Notes: generated by a model from the sequence alone, not told the origin. Counted from the first letter of the stretch, positions 25,181-36,847 are shown. The stretch: DNA of 64,000 nt from Mactromeris polynyma (GCA_032209605.1 JASFXZ010000056.1:992001-1056000), one strand, 5' to 3'. Made by a program: numbers and translations.

Positions 25181-28104
25181 ATGGCCGAACTAGTCAGAAG
25201 GAATCGTCGTCTGCGGTACGTTCGGAATTTTCCCTTTGATAACAGAGTATTTCGGGACCGGAGCAATCCTTTGGAGATGTACAATGACGAGGAGGTACGG
25301 GAAAGGTACAGGTTTTACCCGGAATCCATTATATTTATCTGCAGTCTGGTCGATTTGCGGCGACCTACACAAAGATCGAACCCGCTACCACCATTGTTGA
25401 CAACACTCGTTGCGTTGCATTTCTTTGCCACGAATGTGCACCATATCGTAACTGCCGCAGTGCACGGGATATCCAGGGTTAGTGTTTCTAGGGCGGTGAA
25501 GCGGTTCACTAACGCACTGAGTGTGCTTCTGGATGAATATGTGAAGTTTCCGGCCGGAGAATTACTTCGACACACTCAAGAGGAGTTTTATTCAATTGCC
25601 GGTAAGTATCAAATCAGTTTAACGTGTTTGATTGGTTGATCGTGTAAGCAGACTGCATAGTTACACAAGGGGAGGTAAATGGACAAGTATAAAACCCGGA
25701 ACCGTCATGAAGCGTAGCTGTTACTTCCCTTTTCAAAACATGCTTTCGTTATGTGACCTCTTTTCAAGATCAATATATCCATTTAATTATGCACCAAATA
25801 TGTTGTTTTGATAAGATGATTGTATGAAAAATACCTACCGAATAGCAGTACCACTTGCCTTGTACCCTTATAGTTGTAATGTATGCGTTATATGACCAGT
25901 ATATTGACCATACACTGTTTACCAGACATCCTTGTCATTGTATCATATCTAAAACACTGTTATATTGAGTTTAGTTTGAGACAATTATTACAATGGTATA
26001 TATTTTAATACTTTAAATGAAACTTCAAGCACACAGACATATTAACAAACTGTCAGTTGTATAGTTATTGACAGGTGTATTCATGTGTCATAATTATGTC
26101 ATCATCATGAAAAAAAATAATGAAAAAATATATCACATTTTCAGGCTTCCCAAACGTCACGGGTGTTGTAGATTGTACGCATGTGAAAATTCAAGCCCCT
26201 AGTCATGCCGAAGAAGATTTTGTGAATCGCAAGGGCTACCATTCTTTGAACATCCAGGTATAAATTGTTTAATTTCACAGTAAAATGGGAGTCTAACAAT
26301 CCTATTTATTATACAGATCTGCTAGACGTAGAGTATTATTTGAATTGATCCGATTGTAGAGGAATCAGATCACGGACTAATATAGGGTCCGTGATCAGAT
26401 TAATAAATATATTGAATATGTATTAAGACAAATATGATGAACCAGAAACACAATGTTGTAACCAATTAGCAGGCTTGTTATTAATTATTTATTTATATTT
26501 ATGTGTTTGTCTGTATTCACTGATGATAGTATGATCACTGATGATATTATGATCGTGTCGATTAAGTGTTTTAGAAAATAAATTTATGTAGTTGATACAG
26601 TAAAACCTCTATAGAGCAACACCCATTGGGAAACACAAAAATTGGTTGTTATACAGAGGTTGTTGCTCTACAGAGGTGAAATGTATAGTAAATGTATACT
26701 TTAGGAAACAATTAATAATGTTGCTTAAGAAAGGTGTTGCTCTGCGGAGGGCCGCTCTGGAGAGGTTATACTGTATATCGCATTTATTACCATGAAGCTG
26801 TCATTGATAGATTTATCATAGTTTCGCTGACTATTATACCAATGACAGCTATATAATAATTAATTTTGACAGGAAAAATCTGCAATGACTGCCTTGGTAC
26901 TGTTCATGTTAGGCAGCTCCAGATTACAGAATCATATCAGTATAGTCACTAGTTTGTAAATGCTTTCTTGTAGATGATTTGCGATGCAAGGTTCAGAATC
27001 ACAAATGTTGTTGCCAAATGGCCTGGTAGTGTGCATGATGCTAGAATCTTCAGAGATAGTATCATTGGTGGTATGTTAGAAAGAGGTAAGTGTTTGGCTA
27101 AAGTATTTAATCATGCATCAATATAGTATCCACATGCAAACCAATTAAATTCACCAATAGATCTTATATGATACACAGTGACTTATTTATTGTACATATG
27201 TATAAAGCTCCCCCACACATCCCCAAGCACAGAGAGAGTATTGGACATTGTATTTTGCCAAGACACATATGTTTTTATTGAAAATGCCAAGATTTGCAAA
27301 CAATGAATTATGGAATTTTACCCTATTACTTTTTTAATGGCAATAGAAGATTGTTTAGCCAAATCACAAGCCATTATAATTTATATTATTGTTATGCAGG
27401 TGAGGTTAGAGGCCATTTGTTGGGAGATAGTGGCTATCCCTGCCGGTTGTACCTGATGACACCATACCTACACACTCAGACGCGTCCACAGGTAAGTTGT
27501 CATTAAAAACACAAACATAAATCATGGTTTCTTTAATACACTTAAGTACAATTGACTTATTATCCGTTTTGCTCCATTTTCTTCTATTCACAGGGATCCT
27601 TCTTAGTTTTGCATTTTTAATTTCATCAATTTTAAGCAAAAAATAATTATATTTACTATGTGAATGTTGTTTAAAAATATAAAGTATAATTAAACCAGTT
27701 TTGGTCCACTTTTTTTTTTCATTATATTTGTCTCCAAGAATCTATGAAGCCGGATATTAGCATTAATAGGTGCTACACTAGTACTTTTGAAATAGTAACA
27801 CTTTAAATTTCAGGAACGATTCAATAACTCTTTGTGTAGAACAAGAGTTTTGATAGAACAAACATTCGGTATACTGAAAAGGAGATTCCCGTGTCTGAAA
27901 TATGGTCTCAGAGTAAGTCCAGATCGTGCTGCCAAAATTGTAATATCATGTGCAATACTACATAACATAGGAATTGAACGGAATGATATGATGATGCAGC
28001 AACTGGATGATATTGATATGCCAGATAACGATAACGAGGTGTATGATGGACCAGGTACTGGCAACCACATACGCGATCGTATTGCTAATGCTTTTTTCAA
28101 TTGA
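25181..28104 (+). CDS. HARBI1-type Harbinger transposase, five exons, 342 aa
   Basis: DDE nuclease expected to cut and rejoin the element's ends in the nucleus. Exons are 25181-25601, 26145-26257, 26974-27085, 27400-27491 and 27814-28104; every intron is GT...AG and the joined frame is open (1,029 nt). The catalytic triad is visible: D150 in GVVDCTHV, D224 in LLGDSGYP, E260 in RVLIEQTFG, followed by the usual [10 protein letters not shown] and the ISCAILHN end motif. Residues 1-140 form the N-terminal region with the helix-turn-helix-like segment around [13 protein letters not shown]. Length is close to the HARBI1 family norm of about 350. The start at 25181 (GCAAAATGG context) is the first ATG after the subterminal repeats. 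Intron 2 contains a MITE. It shares the element with the Myb-like gene at 29961-34356. Intact, no missing catalytic residue. Confidence 0.93.
26598..26773. mobile_element. MITE of the CAGTAAAACCTC family, copy 3, in transposase intron 2
   Basis: Flanked by TA on both sides; ends CAGTAAAACCTCTATAGAGC and its inverse (GAGAGGTTATACTG). It lies wholly within the intron, so it inserted without breaking the gene. Confidence 0.7.
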
Positions 28105-28242
28105 TTAGTGAAGTGTTAAGAATGATTTCATAAGACTGAAATGGAAACGTTTACATTGTACTTGATGTATGTTAATAAATATTACAAGTGTTCATTCAGT
28201 AGTTTGGTCATATATCAACAAGAATCATATCAATTCAATATA

Positions 28243-28398
28243 CAGTAAAACCACAATAACAAGTTCACCTTTTGAAAAAAATATCTACTTATTGATGTTG
28301 GCCAGTACGAGGTTTGAGAAAGGGCAAACATTGAACAGGGTGTTCTAACCTTGGTGTCTTATTAATGAGTTGGTGTTGTTATTGAAGAGGTTTTACTG
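28243..28398. mobile_element. MITE of the CAGTAAAACCTC family, copy 4, between the Harbinger genes
   Basis: Left end TA-CAGTAAAACCACAATAAC and right end GTTATTGAAGAGGTTTTACTG, with the right TA decayed to CA. It is inserted in the intergenic space of the Harbinger element. Confidence 0.65.
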
Positions 28399-29960
28399 CA
28401 TTTCAATTTATTTGCATTTAACATTTAATAACACATAATTATATATTAACAAATGGCAAATATTTTAAATTGTTAAAAAAATAGACAGATGCACTTTTCT
28501 GCAACATCCATGTTTAAAACAGCCGTATTAACTGTGAAAAAGATGAAATTACAAATATGGTTGTAGGGTTAACAGAATCATGTTTTCTCAATCACAACGT
28601 ATATCGATAAAAATATAATGAAATAACAAGTATTAAGCTATAACTAATGTATAAACACAAATATTCACATCACACTAATAAATCTTTAATAAAAAAAATG
28701 ACACCATAATTGAAGTCACTTGATAACTACTATTATCATTATCACAGATATATAGGAACCTTCATGAGTTGATTTTTGAGATCTAAATTTCTTAAACAAT
28801 ACTAGAAAAGACAAGTTATTAGGCGAGCTTTTGGCGAGTCTTGCATAAGAAAAGTTGATTACATAGACAATGAGTGAGGGATTTTTTTATCACATTTTCA
28901 TAGTTAAATGGTCAAAACAGCACCAGAAATAATGAATTAAAGACAACAAAGTTACATTTATGCGCCATAAACGCTTGTGACGTCATCAATTTTTATCATA
29001 CAGGTTGGAGAACAATGTTCTACGTTTTGTTCTCACATTGAAAATCATGGTATTTATGTGATAAATACATTTGAACTTATTGAACAATTATTTAATGTTG
29101 TGTTGTGTGCGATTAAATTTGCGCTAAATCCCATCCATTAAATCAAAGCACAGACACAATATTTAATCATAATAAAATTATAGAAGGAAAATTTATACCC
29201 CCATAAAATAACATTTTAAAATAAAAAGCAACAAAATCAAATGACTTTACAGTTAACAGTTTCCCATATTACCATTGATTGCATTTCATTAAAATATAGC
29301 AAGTACACTCATTCATAACACAGTGTTAACAGATGTATAATTAAAAAGGCAATGAGTCTAACTTAAAGTATGTAGGAAATTACCTCCCTTTGAATTAAAA
29401 CAAGAGCTATCACTGAATAGGATGAATTAAAACATAACTGACGGTAAGGAGTACAAACTGCTGCATAAATTTGTTTCACAATTTCAAAAAACAGATACTT
29501 AATCTTAACAAAATACTGAATGCAACTTAATTATACAAGATCATAAATGGCTAAGCAGTGCCCTTGAGTGATAATGTCATTGTAAGAGTGGTGATTCTTA
29601 AGTATTGCAACTAAATCGAACATATGACGCGAGTGTAGAATTAGATAAAAAAAAAAATAATTTTAAAAAAATATAATAATTTTTATCTAAACGGTTATCG
29701 ATTGGGAACTAGTTAACGAGAATGTTTAATATATATTGTTTAGGAAATAGAACATAAGTTTGCGTGCATTACGGTTTAATAATGCACGGTTTGCAGTTCA
29801 TAAGCGTAGGAATTAATCACGAAGGCCGTAGGCATATGAACGACAAATAAGTTTTATGCTCTAATTGCATTATAACAAGCATAAATTAGATTTTTTTTTT
29901 TACAGTCTTGGTTGCATTATTTAGGAATCACCCCTCTTATTAAATGAGAATGATTTTTTT
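28399..29960. other. Tail-to-tail intergenic region of the Harbinger element
   Basis: AT-rich, non-coding, with poly(T) runs near 29892 and 29954. It presumably holds both polyadenylation regions, but no single signal can be assigned with confidence. Confidence 0.5.
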
Positions 29961-32900
29961 TTAACTTTCTATTAATAAATTATTTGACTCTAAAGCTGTG
30001 GTTAAGTTTGATTGTAAAATTTCTTTCCTTAGTTGGAAAATGTCAGCGTCCTGTTTTATTTTTTGATTAATTTCTTTAATTTTTATTGTGTGACACTCCT
30101 CCTCATGGAGAATTCGCTGCTCAAGCAACTTTAACTCAGCTTCGGCCCTCTTCACCTCTATGGCATAGAGCTCGTCTTCGCTTCTTCTTGAACGAGGAGC
30201 TGCAGAAATAATAACACCTTCACTAACAAAATGTTCATTACAATAGACATGTATACAGATTCTAAATGCCAAGTAGTGTTCTTTTTATTCTATTAATTGT
30301 AAACAAAAATTATTACAATTCACTTAAAGTGTAAAAGACTGGAAAACAACATGATAAAAAATGCGAATAAGGTGTTACAATATATTTTGTTGTAACAGCT
30401 CAACAGATGGTTAGAAAGAGTTGTCTAGATTTGGCTTTGGAGATCATCAGTATTTAAATAAGTCCAGAAAAAACAAGTCATTAAGTTATCCTTTGGCAAG
30501 TGTTTTTATTTGTATTAAATATGCACTTTTTTATGTTCGCACCAGGAACGAATGCCTTAGTTTTATAATACAACAAAGCACAGCTATATGATTCTATATT
30601 CAATTCTACCATAGCAAATTCTCCTCACATAGCAGCCACACAATACACATTCCAGATACGACTGATGCCATAATAATTTTTTTCTTCAAAACTTTTATTG
30701 CATTGTTACACGAGGCAAACTTGATGACATCAATTAGTTGGAGATTTAAGTTTGTTTTGTGCTTTACTGGTATACTCAAGATGAGGTGTAAACACTTACT
30801 TGACTTTTTCCGGTACGGTCTGTCTGTCTCTCTCCTGACCACTACAGGCTCCGCAACACTTACACTGGTGGAGGGCTGAACTTCTAAAAAAGGAAGAAAA
30901 GAACGACAGTCACACGCATGTAAACAGAATGGCAGCGTTTGACACTAACAGTGTCCCGGGATCCTGATGATACCAAAAAATTGCAAGGGATCGTAAAGCT
31001 CACATTTTCGGTGTTACGTAGTGACTCTTGATTTTCAGATAAAATATTATTTATAAAAAATTAAAATCCTCCATTCTTATTCGCTCAAACATCTGTCTTC
31101 ATCAGGGACATCTACTTTGCAGCAGGGATTCCTAAATTTACTTGCAGGTATTCTTTCGGGATACTTAGCAAAAAAGTTAGTGTCGAACACTGAATAGAAG
31201 TTCTATAGGGAGCAATTTAACAAGTTTGATGAAGATCGACCTAACACTCTGAAACAATAATTTTCTGAAATGTTACTGAAAGGAACCGTAAAATTGGTAT
31301 ACTCACCCTCAGTAATTGGAACGGTTAGAATTTCCGCCACCAAAACAGCTTCTTCAGGTAGTGTAGCCATGTCTGTCACAATATCATCATCATCATTATG
31401 TGCAGTCAAATTTGAAGATCCTGAATTTTTTTTTTAAATTTAGAACATTTACATAGTGTATATTTAGAATGCATATGATATTGATTTCGTCGAAATGTGG
31501 AGACATTTGTATTTTATGGGAAGATAGTAAGTACATAAAAACTGGCTAATTAATACAATTAATTTGCCTTGAAACCCTACATTTGATTATTAAAGCACTA
31601 TAAAAGATAACAGACCATATTTACTTGTTATAAAAGAGACAGTTAATAAATAATGACTGAGTTGTCGCCCTTTATTGAAATTGACGGGAAAGTGACCGCT
31701 CGTCACATTTCTATGATTTGTGATAGTAAGTACACCAATTAAATGCTAATCAAGACACAAATAGATTATATATACTCTGATTGTCTAATTAAGTTGAGTA
31801 ATTTAAATGGCCATTGTTGACTGGTGACCATTACTGGCTTGTGGCTGTTACCACAGCTTTGACTGTACTTTAAAAAAATAATATGTGAAGCACAACCAAA
31901 CAATATGTATTTCATAACTGATTAATCCGAATAATTGAATAAAAGGTTTACCTGTTTCAATAGCGCCTACTATTCCGCTCAATTGAGGTTTATCCTTTAA
32001 GGTCTCCAACACCATTTGTTCAGCCTGTGAAAATACAGGTGGTGGTCCTCCCCCGGTTTTCTTTGACAGATCAACCTTGCTTTTTACTGAAATTGCCAAA
32101 AACAGTATTCACACAATTGATCATATGCTTTAAAAAATGTTAAAAATAGCTCATACCAAATTCTTGTCTGAACTGGCTGTATGGTTTCAAAACCTAAGAA
32201 CATCACTTTATTTATAAAGTTGTAAGAACCTTTACGAAATACGAAATACAGCACAACATCTCTCAAATTGGGGATCTCCATTGAGCAACAACCACTACTT
32301 GAATATTGTACTTTTTTTCTAGTTGACCAAAGGTCATTTTTTATTTCTCCATACAACCAACAACTTTTGTGTTTTCTTGCACATAGGGAAAATATTTGTA
32401 AATTGCATTTTAAAATTATTGGAGTTGGTCTAGAAAGCATCAACCATATAAATATTTGATTTTACTTACCTTTGAATTTAATGTTCTTATGCATAGTCTT
32501 GATCTGGTGGGCAGTACGGGTGGACTGAGCATATCCAGAACTACAAAATAAATAATTATTATAGCTTTAACTCAAACCAAACAATAATTTTAGCTTAACC
32601 TAAAAAGCAAACCATTGCTGTGATTAATCGACAATAGGATTATTATTCTAAAATTAATTTGCTTGAATGCTTGGTCAATTATAACAAGTACGTATTTTTC
32701 TATACTTCACTAGTGTAGTTTAACGACATCATGGCGTAAATATATCCAATAAATGACGTCATTATATCTAATCAATTTTATCATGCAACTGCCTGAGAAT
32801 ACATGACCTGATAACATTATGTGTTCTCAGGTCATGACGTGATAACACTTTTTAGCTCCGCCCACTAATGAAATTGACATGAAGTTGACATGAAATTGAG

Positions 32901-34356
32901 GCGGTTAGCATGGGCACTATGACATTGTTGTATTCATATGTTCATATGTATTGGGTTCATAGAACTACTAAGATAGAAGTGTTCTAACTAGATCTTTATT
33001 CGGTGATTTTCTAACAGAGTGTGTGTATCAGAGAGGCATGCAGCATATATAAAAGACATATCAAGGGAGGTAACTTGTGGTTAAATGTACAATGATACAA
33101 TGATACACAAGAGTTATCCATAATATAACATAAAACCGAAAAACAAATTCAAGGTGAACTTGTTACTACCAGCTCATCGCTTATTATCGGGTTCTCTTAT
33201 TTCTGTTCAATCCATAGAGGCTTTCAGGCTCATTGTACATCAACCATTCCATTGGAAACGCAAAAAAACTTTAAATATCAGTGAGTGCAGCGGACATGAA
33301 TATAATAAAAAGCACCACTGCGGCGGCAGCAATTCTGTACAGTAGTAGGTTTCATGTACTAGCTTAGGTCCTAATCAAATCCAAACAAAATGGGAAAGTG
33401 GTGACTACTGACTACCCAGCACAATATATTTGGCTAGCTTAGCTACTAACACTGAGTGTGTATCTTCCAGCCTACAGGTGCATCTTTTTATCATTCTAAT
33501 TTAAATCAGTAAGTCACTACTAAGACTACGTGTAAATAGTACTCTCAGATCAGCTATTCCTTTTCAACCACACTTCAAATGAAAAGAACCACATACACTA
33601 GACAAAGTGTACATCTATCGTAGTCCAGATATCATTCAAGTACAATCAAGCTAAGCATTAATAGTTTTATACACGTTAATACAGACCATCAGAGCTGGAA
33701 CAGTAATCCCTACCTGTTTAGCGAAGCCGCTATCTTGTTCCACTCTGCCTGTTTGTCCTTTCCGCCGCTGGTGGAGCCCTTGAATTTTGCATAAATCGTA
33801 TCATACTTCATGTATACGTTACCTACGGAAACAAGCTTTCCACGCTGGTTGGTTAGTTGGTTGGTTGTTTATTGTCCACTTGGTGTATACTTCCTTAAAT
33901 CGTACCTAAGCAATCACATTTAATGTACACACTATTAGACCAATTATATTCCGTATAAGTAAAGTAAAAGTAAAGTGTTTATTTATGATAGTGGCAACCT
34001 ATTTAAAGGGCCAGCCATTTCTACCTGATGAGACACCATGTATTTCAAAAGTGTTTCTTATTTAATATTTGTGAGGACAAAGTGTACATCTATCGTAGTC
34101 CAGATATCATTCAAGTACAATCAAGTACAATCAAGCTAAGCATTAATAGTTTTATACACGTTAATACAGACCATCAGAGCTGGAACAGTAATCCCTACCT
34201 GTTTAGCGAAGCCGCTATCTTGTTCCACTCTGCCTGTTTGTCCTTTCCGCCGCTGGTGGAGCCCTTGAATTTTGCATAAATCGTATCATATGCTTCATTA
34301 ATTAAGGTCAGTGCGTGGCACTTCTCGAATTCCGCCCACTTGCAAACTTCTGCCAT
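29961..34356 (-). CDS. Harbinger Myb/SANT-like DNA-binding protein (NAIF1-type), six exons, 266 aa
   Basis: Accessory protein of the transposon, expected to bind the subterminal DNA and to help bring the transposase to the nucleus and target, as described for Harbinger/NAIF1 systems. Exons on minus: 34356-34199, 32540-32470, 32086-31952, 31420-31307, 30883-30800 and 30199-29961; all introns are GT...AG and the joined frame (801 nt) is open. Residues 1-76 are a trihelix/SANT-type domain (DKQAEWNKIAASLN, then TAHQIKTMHKNIKFK). Residues 87-121 carry the diagnostic TGGGPPPVFSQAEQMVLETL and SGIVGAIET. Residues 188-266 form a charged coiled coil (AEAELKLLEQRILHEEE). The start context (AACAATGGCAG) resembles that of the transposase. 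A partial duplicate of exon 1 lies in intron 1. Confidence 0.9.
32541..34198 (-). other. Intron 1 of the Myb-like gene
   Basis: Long AT-rich intron holding the duplicated exon-1 segment at 33601-33811. No other gene seen. Contains short 'ttggttggttagttggttgg' repeats near 33848. Confidence 0.7.
33601..33811 (-). pseudogene. Partial tandem duplicate of exon 1 of the Myb-like gene
   Basis: Nearly identical to 34076-34297, including the splice donor and codons from about Y23 (AYDTIYAKFKGS) to the exon end. It lacks the ATG-proximal codons, and the original copy carries one extra AGTACAATCA unit. The duplicate offers a second donor without a start codon or obvious acceptor, so it is probably a silent intronic duplicate. 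Confidence 0.88.
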
Positions 34357-34575
34357 TGTTGATCACAAACAGACGACAACTGACACTGACAGTTATACCC
34401 GCCGTGACTCCGATTGAAGAGTATTTTTGTTTACTGGCCGCTTATATCTTTGACAAACGGTTTTATCGAAGCCAGATAATCGGACTCAGTTGAGATCGTC
34501 CAAAATGTGGTTTGTGAACTCCAAATTCAAGCCCGGTTTCAAGTAAGCTCCAAAATTGGTTTTATTCAAAACCAG

Positions 34576-34611
34576 GCTTGAGCCAGATAAAAATCTTTGT
34601 GAACACGGGGC
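34576..34611 (-). repeat. Right terminal inverted repeat of the Harbinger element
   Basis: Inverse of the left end; it finishes GAACACGGGGC immediately before the second CTG (34612-34614). Confidence 0.92.
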
Positions 34612-35098
34612 CTGATCACATGGACTTTATCAAGCTGAATTTAGCTCAAACCTTAAACAATCTATCGTTTTGAATATAAATACAAGAACGCATTTAATCT
34701 TTGCAATATTTATTGACTCCTGTATGAAGATCAATTGTCAATTTCTAGTTACTTGCGGACATCAAGCAATAAAAAATTTCAAGCCAAGCCAAGCCATCAA
34801 CAAAAATGGCCATGAGGTGCATGAAGGGGAAATAAGTTTGCACGTCATATACCCTGTCAGCGTTGTGTATATAGAATACTATATGTGAGCCTTTAATTAT
34901 TGAAAATACTGGATTTTTATTTGCAGTATTATAATGTATTGAATACGTCATTATATTGAATTTGACCAATGAAGCAATGTGCATATTTGATCCCACTGCC
35001 TGGATTTGTTTTGTTAAACAAATATTCTATTGTAATGAGAGTTAACTGTATATTATCAACGCCAGTGTAGTAGGGCTGCAATGATGCAGACCTGTTGT

Positions 35099-35344
35099 CA
35101 GGTGCGTAGCCGAGCCCAAATTGACTTTACGCACTCTGCTAGGGGGGTCCGGGGGCATGTTCTATGGTCTATGGTGTCTTTTCAAGTATATTTTACAACA
35201 TAGAATGTGGTACTATTTGACCCCCCTTAACTCCCAGTGTACATTTTTATTGCGTTTTTCGCAATTATTTCATTTTTATTTTTTCGACCTGTCTAAAATT
35301 ATTTTACGCACGTGCATACATGCGTAAGCCAAGCTACGCGCCTG
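35099..35344. mobile_element. hAT-like MITE, 246 bp, 5-bp target duplication GTTGT
   Basis: Left end CAGGTGCGTAGCCGAGCC and right end AAGCCAAGCTACGCGCCTG are inverse relatives. Exact GTTGT repeats flank it (35094-35098 and 35345-35349). The interior is non-coding. CAGG termini with a 5-bp duplication match the pair at 37248 and 38000. Confidence 0.82.
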
Positions 35345-35587
35345 GTTGTCTCTCAGTTTCGTTCAGTTTCTTTCGGTTCGGTTACATAAATATATGAAAT
35401 ACATAAAACTCTCAATAACTGGTAATTTACTGTAAAGAAGGAACGTGAAATACCCACATTATAGATCATAAGTTCTTAAATAAATAACGCCAATCAAAAA
35501 AAATTGAATGTTCATTTTTCTTTCTGCTAGATTAAATTGTGCTGTTCAATCCCACTGAGGGGCCTGCTAGTTTTTCCCCTGAGTTTT

Positions 35588-36062
35588 ACCATAACAGTGA
35601 AGTAAATCAAGGGGTAAAAGTGCACCCAATGTGGGACTTGGATTCATAACCCCTAACACTAGTATGGCCCTCTACCCACTGAGCTAAAGGGGCAGCCGTC
35701 TAAGCCCACACCACTACACTCAACCTCCCCCTTCCGGCATTTGAGGCTCAACCACCGTGAGCCGTCAAACACCACTGCCACCATTGAAGTCAAGCAAGGG
35801 GAAAAGTGTGCCCAATGTGGGGCTCGAACCCACGACCCCCTTACACTAGTAAGGTGCTCTACCGACTGAGCTAACCGGGCGGCTGTCTAAGCCCACACCA
35901 CTACACTCCTCCACCTTCCGGCAGTTGAGGCTCAACCACCATGGGCCGTCAAACACCACTGCCACCATAGAAGTAAATCAAGGGGGAAAAGTGTGCCTAA
36001 TGTGGGGCTAGAACCCACGACCCCATAACACTAGTACGGCGCTCTACCCCACACCACTACAA
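35588..36062 (-). mobile_element. Tandem array of tRNA-derived SINEs, three units
   Basis: Three units of about 185-190 bp in minus orientation, starting near 35588, 35780 and 35966. Each has a tRNA-like head followed by a shared body ('cgtgagccgtcaaacacc' as seen on +). The middle head is best preserved: on minus it shows GTTAGCTCAGTCGGTAGAGC (A box) and GGGTTCGAGCCCC (B box), with a foldable acceptor stem beginning GCCCGGT and ending ATTGGGC. The third unit is truncated within the head. Confidence 0.82.
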
Positions 36063-36110
36063 CAGCACCAAATACAAATAAAATGATATTCATATTCTAT
36101 GTCTAAAGTG

Positions 36111-36390
36111 TTACAACATAAGGCAATATCTTTGCTGACGAATTCGCACAAGAATATAATTATGTTTATACCTATTCAACATATGCAGACCACCAAATTT
36201 CTTGACTCGGTCACAGAAAATGGACACTGTCCTATCTGGTACCATTAACATCCAGGATATAACACAGCGAATGAGCACATAAAACACATATATCCTACAT
36301 AAAACATAATTCCATCCAAAGTATGTACAATTTCGTCCATTTAATCCAGTCGTAAACATCGTAAACACATGCTAAATTTCCATCCGCCAT
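36111..36390 (-). CDS. Candidate first exon(s) of a minus-strand host gene
   Basis: A CpG-containing segment begins on minus with CATTTCATGGCGGATGG (36391 region), a context typical of animal promoters with YY1-like ATGGCGG. Two readings compete: a 31-codon frame from that ATG (MADGNLACVYDVYDWIKW...), and an overlapping frame that later reads MVPDRTVSIFCDRVKKFGG and meets a GTATAA donor near 36172. Neither product is recognised. It is arranged head to head with the + exon at 36716. Confidence 0.3.
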
Positions 36391-36394
36391 GAAA

Positions 36395-36715
36395 TGGCGC
36401 GCATATTTCCACAACACATAACAGTCAGCAACAAAAATCCGTGATTTAAAGGTCACATATTATGATGACCCTAGAATCGGACGTTACGAAAAGTGTTCGA
36501 GTTGTTCCGCTAGTATTCGACAAAGATAATTATTATACATACTGTCTACACACCGAGCTTCTCGTGCATTTCCGTTTCACGGTATGAAAACACGCCCGAG
36601 GGATTAATTCTTTAAACTGACCGCCTGAAAAGGTCTCCGTTATACTGTGTGTACAATTACGCGATACATATAATCTTTGGCACGTTGTGTTGTACCATCA
36701 TTAAATCTTTCACCC
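36395..36715. promoter_or_regulatory. Possible bidirectional promoter
   Basis: Between divergent candidate start codons (minus at about 36391, plus at 36716) lies about 320 bp with many more CpG dinucleotides than the surrounding DNA (for example 'atcggacgttacgaaaagtg' and 'cacgcccgag'). Inference only; no core element is certain. Confidence 0.3.
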
Positions 36716-36847
36716 ATGATACCTACCCTCGATGTTTACGAGAATATTAGGGGTGGTTTCAGCCGTGTACTACACGGCTTCTACACATACTACGCCCATA
36801 TTTTAAAATATCCAACACCCATCACTGTTATCTTTTTGCTATATATA
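36716..36847 (+). CDS. Candidate first coding exon with a membrane segment, 44 codons
   Basis: The open frame starts MIPTLDVYENIRGGFSRVLH and ends in a hydrophobic run (PTPITVIFLLYI) exactly at a GTAAGT donor (36848), phase 0. A soluble start followed by a juxtamembrane segment and the beginning of a transmembrane helix recalls proteins of the dispatched/patched-domain kind, but this is a weak resemblance. No downstream exon in the window can be joined to it with confidence. Confidence 0.4.

Larger units (their letters stand above)
24934..34611. mobile_element. Autonomous PIF/Harbinger transposon, 9.7 kb, two intron-bearing genes
   Basis: The ends are inverted repeats beginning GCCCCGTGTTCACAAAGA (32 of 36 positions match), flanked on both sides by the 3-bp duplication CTG (24931-24933 and 34612-34614), which fits the CWG target preference known for this superfamily. 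Inside lie a HARBI1-type transposase gene on + and a Myb/SANT-like gene on -, tail to tail, both with unbroken reading frames across canonical introns. A second copy of the GTTCACAAA phrase sits about 90 bp inside each end (25031 left, 34511-34519 inverted right). Two MITEs of the CAGTAAAACCTC family are nested within it. The structure looks complete; activity is not shown. Confidence 0.92.

Noticed and set aside
24930..34615. Alternative target duplication TCT/TGA for the Harbinger element
   Set aside because: Shifting the boundary by one base gives an exact CTG on both sides, which agrees with the known CWG preference.
35820..35890. Functional tRNA-Thr gene on minus
   Set aside because: The tRNA-like head is followed by a SINE body and sits in a tandem of degenerate copies, and the anticodon stem has a mismatch.
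36761..36779. Small palindrome AGCCGTG..CACGGCT as an operator
   Set aside because: It lies within the candidate first exon and is short enough to be chance.
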